Origin: an uncultured Eubacterium sp.
GTDB taxonomy: Bacteria > Bacillota > Clostridia > Lachnospirales > Lachnospiraceae
Reading direction: 5' to 3'
Assembly (NCBI RefSeq): GCF_934295145.1
Contig: NZ_CAKRAS010000039.1
Coordinates: 1-27,218 of the forward strand
DNA: 27,218 nt
Every line of letters begins with the position of its first letter. Within the stretch, counting starts at the first letter, position 1. The translations under genes were made by a program, and so were the position numbers. Of this stretch, positions 22,559 to 27,218 are shown one piece after another. A model generated the notes under the pieces. It made no database searches, was not told the DNA's origin, and saw only the letters and a program-made list of their open reading frames with translations.

Positions 22559-23608
22559 ATGAATATTACAAAAAGTTCTTTTGGAATCACCACTGACGGC
22601 GAAGAAGCATTTTTATATCGACTGGAAAATGCATCCGGCGCATATATCACTGTTACAAGCTTTGGTTGCCGTATTGTAAGCATCTGTGTGCCGGACAAAA
22701 ATGGCGAATTACGAGACGTATGCCTTGGCTATGACACCCTTGCAGAATATGAAAAAGATACCGCAAGCTTCGGTGCCGTTGTCGGCCGCCATGCAAATCG
22801 TATCGAAAAAGGTACCTTCACACTGAATGATAAAACTTATCATCTGGCCATCAACAACGGTCCAAACCACCTGCACGGCGGTATCCGCGGATTCCACTAC
22901 TATAATTGGGATTCTGAGCAGATTGGAAATTCCGTTCGTTTCACACGTATTTCCCCAGATGGAGAAGAAGGCTATCCTGGTACACTGACCATGAGTGTGA
23001 CTTACTGCTGGAGTGAAGATAATGAGCTTTCCATCACTTATGATGCATCCAGCGATCAGGATACAGTATTCAACACAACAAACCATTCCTATTTCAATTT
23101 GAACGGCGAAGCTTCCGGTTCCGTGCTGGAGCACATTTTGATGATCAACGCTGATCAGTACACCGAGACAGACGAAAATGATCTGACCACAGGTGTGATC
23201 TCTGACGTGGAAGGTACACCGTTTGACTTCCGCAAACCGAAGCCAATTGGACAGGATATTTTTGCAGAACATCCACAGCTGAAATATTCCAAAACCTATG
23301 ACCATAACTTTGTATTAAACGGAAGCGGATTGAAAGAAGCTGCAACGTTATATGCAGAAGAATCCGGTATCCGCCTGACCTGCTTTACCGATCAGCCTGG
23401 CATGCAGCTTTATGTACCGGCTCAATCACCTGCTGCACATGGAAAAAATGGTATTTCTTATCCAGCCTACGGAAGCGCATGCCTGGAGACACAGCATTTT
23501 CCAAATGCAACCAGCCATCCAAACTTTCCATCCGTTATTTTAAAAGCCGGTGAAACTTTTAAATCTAAAACCGTATTTCATTTTTCTGTAACATCACCGA
23601 AACGATAA
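22559..23608 (+). CDS. galM: Aldose 1-epimerase (mutarotase)
   Basis: A 349-residue cytoplasmic enzyme that interconverts the alpha and beta anomers of galactose or glucose, feeding the Leloir pathway. Typical blocks are VVGRHANRIEKGTFTLNDKTYHLAINNGPNHLHGG (substrate-binding Arg and His, read in pieces), TNHSYFNLNG with the catalytic His, DHNFVLNG, and CLETQHFPNA with the catalytic Glu, all intact. Length is normal. GAGGG precedes the ATG. It leads a plus-strand operon, with the ParB-like/BMP gene 13 bases downstream. No other galactose gene is nearby, so the sugar context is unclear. Confidence 0.93.
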   Translation: MNITKSSFGITTDGEEAFLYRLENASGAYITVTSFGCRIVSICVPDKNGELRDVCLGYDTLAEYEKDTASFGAVVGRHANRIEKGTFTLNDKTYHLAINNGPNHLHGGIRGFHYYNWDSEQIGNSVRFTRISPDGEEGYPGTLTMSVTYCWSEDNELSITYDASSDQDTVFNTTNHSYFNLNGEASGSVLEHILMINADQYTETDENDLTTGVISDVEGTPFDFRKPKPIGQDIFAEHPQLKYSKTYDHNFVLNGSGLKEAATLYAEESGIRLTCFTDQPGMQLYVPAQSPAAHGKNGISYPAYGSACLETQHFPNATSHPNFPSVILKAGETFKSKTVFHFSVTSPKR

Positions 23609-23621
23609 GGAGTGATTTTTT

Positions 23622-25559
23622 ATGTCGATGGAACAGTATCGTGCCGCCCAAAAAGCTGGCAAAAAAGAATTACAGACACTGGCTGCACAGAAACTTCCCA
23701 CTGAGATGCCTGCTTTGGATGCCATTCTGGAGCATACAGACATCAGCGGTGAGATTCCTCTTGGACTGGTAGACATTCCTACGGAACTGATTGTCGGCAC
23801 AAAAACAATTGGGCGCACATCTTCTTTTGCGCCTAATTTTATGCCTATTCTCGGCGAAAATACTGAATTTGCCGCAAAATGGGCTGCTTTGTGCGACGCA
23901 CATCTCCGGGAAGGAATCCGTGATCCGATCGTCGCCTACGAATACATGAATCACTATTATGTACAGGAAGGTAACAAACGTGTCAGCGTACTGAAATTTT
24001 TTGATGCCATCAGTGTACCAGGTTACGTCACCCGCATCATCCCGGCCAGAGAAGATACCAAAGAAAGCCGTCTTTATTACGAATTTCTGGAATTTTACAA
24101 CGCTACCAGCATTAATTATCTGTTTTTCAGCAAAGAGGGCTCCTATCTGCATCTCGCCTATCATCTCGGGCACCGTCGTTATGAGCGCTGGAGCATGGAT
24201 GACCGGATCATTTTCCGCTCCTGCTACAATCGCTTTGCAGACGCCTTTAAGGAACTCGGTGGGGATCATCTGCATATGACGGTCGGAGACGCCATGCTGA
24301 TTTATCTGGATTTGTTCGACTACAATCAGTTAAAAGATGAAACACCTTCTGAGATCAAGGAAAACCTGAAAAAAATGTGGGCGGAATTTGAGCTAAAAAA
24401 TGCGCAGGAGACACCTTCGGTAAAATTTGATCCGTCGCCGGTGCAGAAAAAAAATATTCTGACCAAGCTTCTAAGCCCTTCTGAAGAGGAAACAATTACA
24501 CGCATTGCATTTATTAACCGCAAGACACCAGAGACCTCCAGCTGGACTTACGCGCACGAACTTGGCAGACTGTATCTGAAAGATGCTTTCCACGGTACCG
24601 TACAGACCAAAGCCTATGATGACATTTCCGGAACAGACAATGCCATTACTGCCATTGAGCAGGCTATTGCAGACGGATACGAAATGATTTTTACCACATC
24701 ACCGGAATTTTTGAGTGCCAGCCTGCGAGCTGCTGTCAATCATCCGGAAGTAAAAATTTTAAACTGTTCACTGAATTCTTCCCACAAATACATCCGCACT
24801 TATTACGGCCGCATGTATGAGGCGAAATTTCTGATCGGTGTGCTGGCCGGCATCATGACAGACACCAACAAAATTGGTTATATCGCAGATTATCCGATCT
24901 ATGGTATGACCGCCAATATCAATGCATTTGCCCTTGGTGTTAAAATGGTAAATCCAAAGGCAAAAATTTATCTGGAATGGTCCACCTTAAAAGAAAACGA
25001 GCATGTCGACCTTACCGCAAAACTTTATTCCATGGGAGCTACTTATATTTCCCATCAGGATATGATCATTCCCCGGAAGATCACCCGCCAGTTCGGTCTG
25101 TTCCGTGTCAATGGAGAGACACCTGTGAACCTTGCTTTTCCAGCATGGAACTGGGGTAAATATTACGAAAGAATTATTCGAAATGTCCAGAACGGCATCT
25201 GGAATACAGAAGAAAAATCAGATGCAAACAAAGCGTTGCATTACTGGTGGGGCATGTCCTCCGATGTAATTGACGTTGTCTGGTCTTCAGCAATTCCAGA
25301 TGAAACACGACATCTGCTGGATACCTTGAGCAACGCCATACGCAATTATGAGTTCAATCCTTTTGACGGAATTTTGCATTCCCAGCAGGGAACAGTATCC
25401 AAAGATGCCACCCACAGCCTTAGTCCACACGAAATTATTTCTATTGACTGGCTGGCAGACAACATCATCGGACGCATTCCAACCGCAGATGAACTCCGGG
25501 AAGATGCACAGAACGTTGTTCGACAGGAAGGTATCCGCAAGGAGGAACCAACACTATGA
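23622..25559 (+). CDS. Cytoplasmic fusion: ParB-like domain + BMP/PnrA-type ligand-binding domain
   Basis: A 645-residue protein without signal peptide, lipobox or membrane helix. Residues about 44-140 look ParB/Srx-like: LGLVDIPTELIVGTKTIGR, then the box NHYYVQEGNKRVSVLKFFDA (110-129). A helical linker (about 140-285) follows. From about 293 to 590 is a BMP-family periplasmic-binding-protein fold: RIAFINRKTPETSSWTY, then RTYYGRMYEAKFLIGVLAG (392-410), IGYIADYPIYG, and NAFALGVKMVNPKAKIYLEW. BMP domains of PnrA and Med type bind purine nucleosides, so a cytoplasmic nucleoside-like sensor is inferred; DNA or CTP binding by the ParB-like part is untested. AAGGAG precedes the ATG. Its stop overlaps the next start (ATGA). 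I know similar proteins from Lachnospiraceae, labelled only as BMP family. Confidence 0.82.
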   Translation: MSMEQYRAAQKAGKKELQTLAAQKLPTEMPALDAILEHTDISGEIPLGLVDIPTELIVGTKTIGRTSSFAPNFMPILGENTEFAAKWAALCDAHLREGIRDPIVAYEYMNHYYVQEGNKRVSVLKFFDAISVPGYVTRIIPAREDTKESRLYYEFLEFYNATSINYLFFSKEGSYLHLAYHLGHRRYERWSMDDRIIFRSCYNRFADAFKELGGDHLHMTVGDAMLIYLDLFDYNQLKDETPSEIKENLKKMWAEFELKNAQETPSVKFDPSPVQKKNILTKLLSPSEEETITRIAFINRKTPETSSWTYAHELGRLYLKDAFHGTVQTKAYDDISGTDNAITAIEQAIADGYEMIFTTSPEFLSASLRAAVNHPEVKILNCSLNSSHKYIRTYYGRMYEAKFLIGVLAGIMTDTNKIGYIADYPIYGMTANINAFALGVKMVNPKAKIYLEWSTLKENEHVDLTAKLYSMGATYISHQDMIIPRKITRQFGLFRVNGETPVNLAFPAWNWGKYYERIIRNVQNGIWNTEEKSDANKALHYWWGMSSDVIDVVWSSAIPDETRHLLDTLSNAIRNYEFNPFDGILHSQQGTVSKDATHSLSPHEIISIDWLADNIIGRIPTADELREDAQNVVRQEGIRKEEPTL

Positions 25560-26146
25560 GAATCATGGCAATCTCCGATACAGAATCAACTGCATTGTGG
25601 GATCATTATAACAGCAACAAGATCACAAACACAGACCTGATCCTCTCCTGTGGAGATTTAAATCCGCAGTATCTGTCTTTTCTCGTCAGCTGTACGAATC
25701 TGCCGCTGCTTTACGTACACGGCAACCATGACGAGAAATATGACCAGACACCGCCGGAAGGCTGCATCTGTATCGATGACAAAATCTATGTACACGAAGG
25801 CATCCGCATCCTTGGATTAGGCGGATGCATGCCGTACAAGCCCGGCAAATATATGTATACAGAAAAAGAAATGAAGCGGCGCCTGTTACATATCAAACAT
25901 CAGTTGATTTTCTATCATGGTTTCGATATTTTGCTGACCCATGCACCGGCACAGGGTCTTGGAGATGGCGATGATCATGCCCACCAGGGATATGAGACAT
26001 TCGTAAAACTCTTGGATAAATACCAGCCAAAATATATGGTGCATGGGCATATGCATCTGCAGTACAGTGCTTCTCTCAAGCGTACCATACAGTACAACAA
26101 TACGCAGATTATCAATGCATATGAAAAACATACCTGGGATTATTAG
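25556..26146 (+). CDS. Metallophosphoesterase (calcineurin-like)
   Basis: A 196-residue phosphoesterase with a two-metal site. Motifs in order: SDTES (the usual DxH is DxE), SCGDL, YVHGNHDE, LLTHAPAQG and VHGHMH, all others complete. The length fits small stand-alone enzymes of the YfcE/MJ0936 kind. The substrate is unknown; phosphodiesters, nucleotides or phosphoproteins are possible. Translation is coupled to the ParB-like/BMP gene by an ATGA overlap, so the two probably act together, for example a ligand sensor controlling a nucleotide phosphodiesterase (inference). GGAGG lies 11 bases before the ATG, inside the upstream gene. Confidence 0.9.
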   Translation: MRIMAISDTESTALWDHYNSNKITNTDLILSCGDLNPQYLSFLVSCTNLPLLYVHGNHDEKYDQTPPEGCICIDDKIYVHEGIRILGLGGCMPYKPGKYMYTEKEMKRRLLHIKHQLIFYHGFDILLTHAPAQGLGDGDDHAHQGYETFVKLLDKYQPKYMVHGHMHLQYSASLKRTIQYNNTQIINAYEKHTWDY

Positions 26147-26147
26147 G

Positions 26148-26274
26148 TCTTGTTTGTCTGTGTAAGGAACAAAATGGAAAAACTCCAATGCAGGCACGAT
26201 GGAGTTTTTCCATCTTTGTTCCATTTACACGACGGCGCTGTGTGCCATCTTTATTCCTTAAACGGCAAACAAGG
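26148..26274. repeat. Nested inverted repeats between convergent genes; bidirectional terminator candidate
   Basis: An inner hairpin at 26160-26230 pairs GTGTAA, GGAACAAA and ATGGAAAAACTCCA with their complements, about 28 bp with small bulges and a 12-base loop. It contains A5-CTCCA-loop-TGGAG-T5, suited to ending transcription both ways. An outer pair CTTGTTTG (26149-26156) and CAAACAAG (26266-26273) encloses it. It lies after the metallophosphoesterase stop, between convergent genes. Nothing further was recognised in the AT-rich rest up to 26342. Confidence 0.6.
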
Positions 26275-26342
26275 TTGTAAAGCGGACATTCGTAATTCGC
26301 TTTCGCTATTTGCTCATGAACGTACTTGAAGTGAGGGAATGC

Positions 26343-27050
26343 TTATTCTGCGTTCAAATATTCACAGATGCCTTTTTGTAACGCCTCTACCAGTTTTTCC
26401 TGATATGCTGCACTTATCAGACGGCTTTCTTCCTCCGGATTTGATAAAAATCCGCATTCCACGATCACCGTCGGCGCTGTTGTATTTTTCAATATATAAT
26501 AACTGGTATTTTCTTTCGCCACCCGATGATTCTCCGGATCTGCATTTTCGATCAGGCTTTTTTGCAATATTTCCGCAAGTTTCTTTCCCTCTTCTGATTC
26601 GGAATAATAAAATACCTGTGCTCCTTTTGCAGAACTGTCAATATAACTGTTCTGGTGGATACTGACCACCATATCCGGCTGTTCGGAATCCATTTTTGCC
26701 ACGCGGTTTTTCATATCTGACGTTTTTTCATTTGATGCATTTGCATCTGCCAGATTTCGATCATCAGTTCTCGTCATAACAACTCGAATATTTTGTTTCT
26801 CCAGACTCTTTTTCAGTTTCAGGGCGATGGCCAGATTAACTTCTTTTTCTTTTGTTCCGGCGACACCGATCTTGCCCGGATCGTTTCCACCATGTCCACT
26901 GTCGACGCAGATGCAATACTCTGCTTTCTTCACGCTGCGGTTCATGACATTGTATTGCGTTGCTCGCGGCATTCGTATAGCAGCAATTATCAGGCAAAAT
27001 ACCAGCATGAAAATACTAATTCTTTTTTTCACCAAAATACCCGAACACAT
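26343..27050 (-). CDS. cwlD: N-acetylmuramoyl-L-alanine amidase, CwlD-like
   Basis: A 235-residue exported Amidase_3 enzyme that cleaves the amide between MurNAc and L-Ala of peptidoglycan. CwlD acts in muramic-lactam formation of spore cortex. A basic start and one hydrophobic helix (ISIFMLVFCLIIAAI, residues 11-25) form a signal or anchor. The zinc site is complete: His in CVDSGHGGNDPG, Glu in KEKEVNL, His in VSIHQNS, with the catalytic Glu in VIVECGFLSNPEE. NHRVAKENTSYYILKNT is typical of the CwlD branch. Start is uncertain: the ATG at 27050 has no good ribosome binding site, and a GTG at 27032 (VKKRIS) is possible. It is separate from the plus-strand operon and suggests, but does not prove, a spore former. 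Confidence 0.85.
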   Translation of the reverse strand: MCSGILVKKRISIFMLVFCLIIAAIRMPRATQYNVMNRSVKKAEYCICVDSGHGGNDPGKIGVAGTKEKEVNLAIALKLKKSLEKQNIRVVMTRTDDRNLADANASNEKTSDMKNRVAKMDSEQPDMVVSIHQNSYIDSSAKGAQVFYYSESEEGKKLAEILQKSLIENADPENHRVAKENTSYYILKNTTAPTVIVECGFLSNPEEESRLISAAYQEKLVEALQKGICEYLNAE

Positions 27051-27090
27051 ATAATCTCACTTATAATGTATTCAAACACTCTCCTGGTAT

Positions 27091-27173
27091 GACTTTCAAG
27101 TCGAACGCACGTGAGACTTGGTGCGTGATTCTGGTCAGCGTAAGCTGACATATTCTTCTCAGAATCACTGCAC
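27091..27173. other. Hairpin-rich region at the window edge
   Basis: Three inverted repeats follow each other: GACTT/AAGTC (27091-27102), ACGCAC/GTGCGT (27105-27126), and a longer one (27121-27173) pairing GTGC plus GTGATTCTG with CAGAATCAC plus GCAC and enclosing GTCAGC-GTAA-GCTGAC. The second and third overlap and could be alternatives. It lies upstream of the amidase gene. It could be a structured leader or part of a dispersed repeat cut by the window end. No gene is seen from 27051 to 27218. Confidence 0.45.
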
Positions 27174-27218
27174 ATCCTCGCGGAGCGTTTATCTCAGTCG
27201 GAGATTGTACTCCCACTG

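Noticed and set aside
26281..26342. Terminator for the amidase gene in the stretch after its stop codon
   Set aside because: Only short imperfect pairings without a T-run are present; the hairpin at 26160-26230 is the better candidate for both genes.
1..27218. CRISPR array, tRNA, rRNA, integrase or transposase
   Set aside because: No regularly spaced repeats, cloverleaf with a TTCGA loop, rRNA-like sequence, or recombinase motifs were seen on either strand.

Overview
The window looks like chromosomal DNA of a Gram-positive, low-to-mid GC Clostridia, most likely a Lachnospiraceae gut anaerobe. The reasons are the protein families (DUF6465, DUF4869, DUF2812 next to PadR, a CwlD-type amidase, a CarD-family protein, a ParB-like/BMP fusion), strong AGGAGG-type ribosome binding sites, and sigma-A-like promoters with TATACT or TATAAT -10 boxes. 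No rRNA, tRNA, CRISPR array, transposase, integrase or phage gene was seen.

Positions 1-6900, all on the minus strand, hold housekeeping and envelope genes: a histone-H1-like Lys/Ala/Glu-rich protein, aroA, a bifunctional class A penicillin-binding protein, a MATE transporter and a CarD-family regulator with its own promoter and terminator. Positions 7172-8984 are a compact minC-minD-minE division-site operon. A CorA-type transporter is divergent from it on the plus strand.

Positions 10050-16280 are an accessory, decaying region. It has a TSUP permease reduced to its two ends by an internal deletion, a 4Fe-4S protein, a roughly 200-bp palindromic element that supplies the stop codon of a HAD phosphatase gene, and an AAA-ATPase/PD-(D/E)XK gene. 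Next come a P-loop gene whose last codons come from a repeated 24-bp leader, a DUF4869 gene with the same leader, and a divergent PadR regulator with a DUF2812 membrane gene frameshifted in an A-run.

Positions 16452-20409 (minus) form a likely operon: VTC-type polyphosphate polymerase, DUF4956 membrane protein, Cthe_2159-type beta-helix lipoprotein, and a small four-helix membrane protein. This reads as one envelope-associated system of unknown purpose. Positions 20518-22463 (minus) hold sua5, a low-molecular-weight phosphotyrosine phosphatase homologue lacking its nucleophile, and a 57-residue membrane protein, ending in a strong terminator.

A back-to-back promoter pair separates sua5 from a plus-strand operon of aldose 1-epimerase, a cytoplasmic ParB-like/BMP fusion and a metallophosphoesterase, the last two joined by an ATGA overlap. 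A cwlD-like amidase gene (minus) closes the window, followed by a hairpin-rich region at the edge.

The best candidates for undescribed biology are the ParB-like/BMP plus metallophosphoesterase pair, the VTC/DUF4956/beta-helix operon, and the repeated-leader modules at 12380-14922. All functional claims rest on motif recognition by eye. No database search was run.
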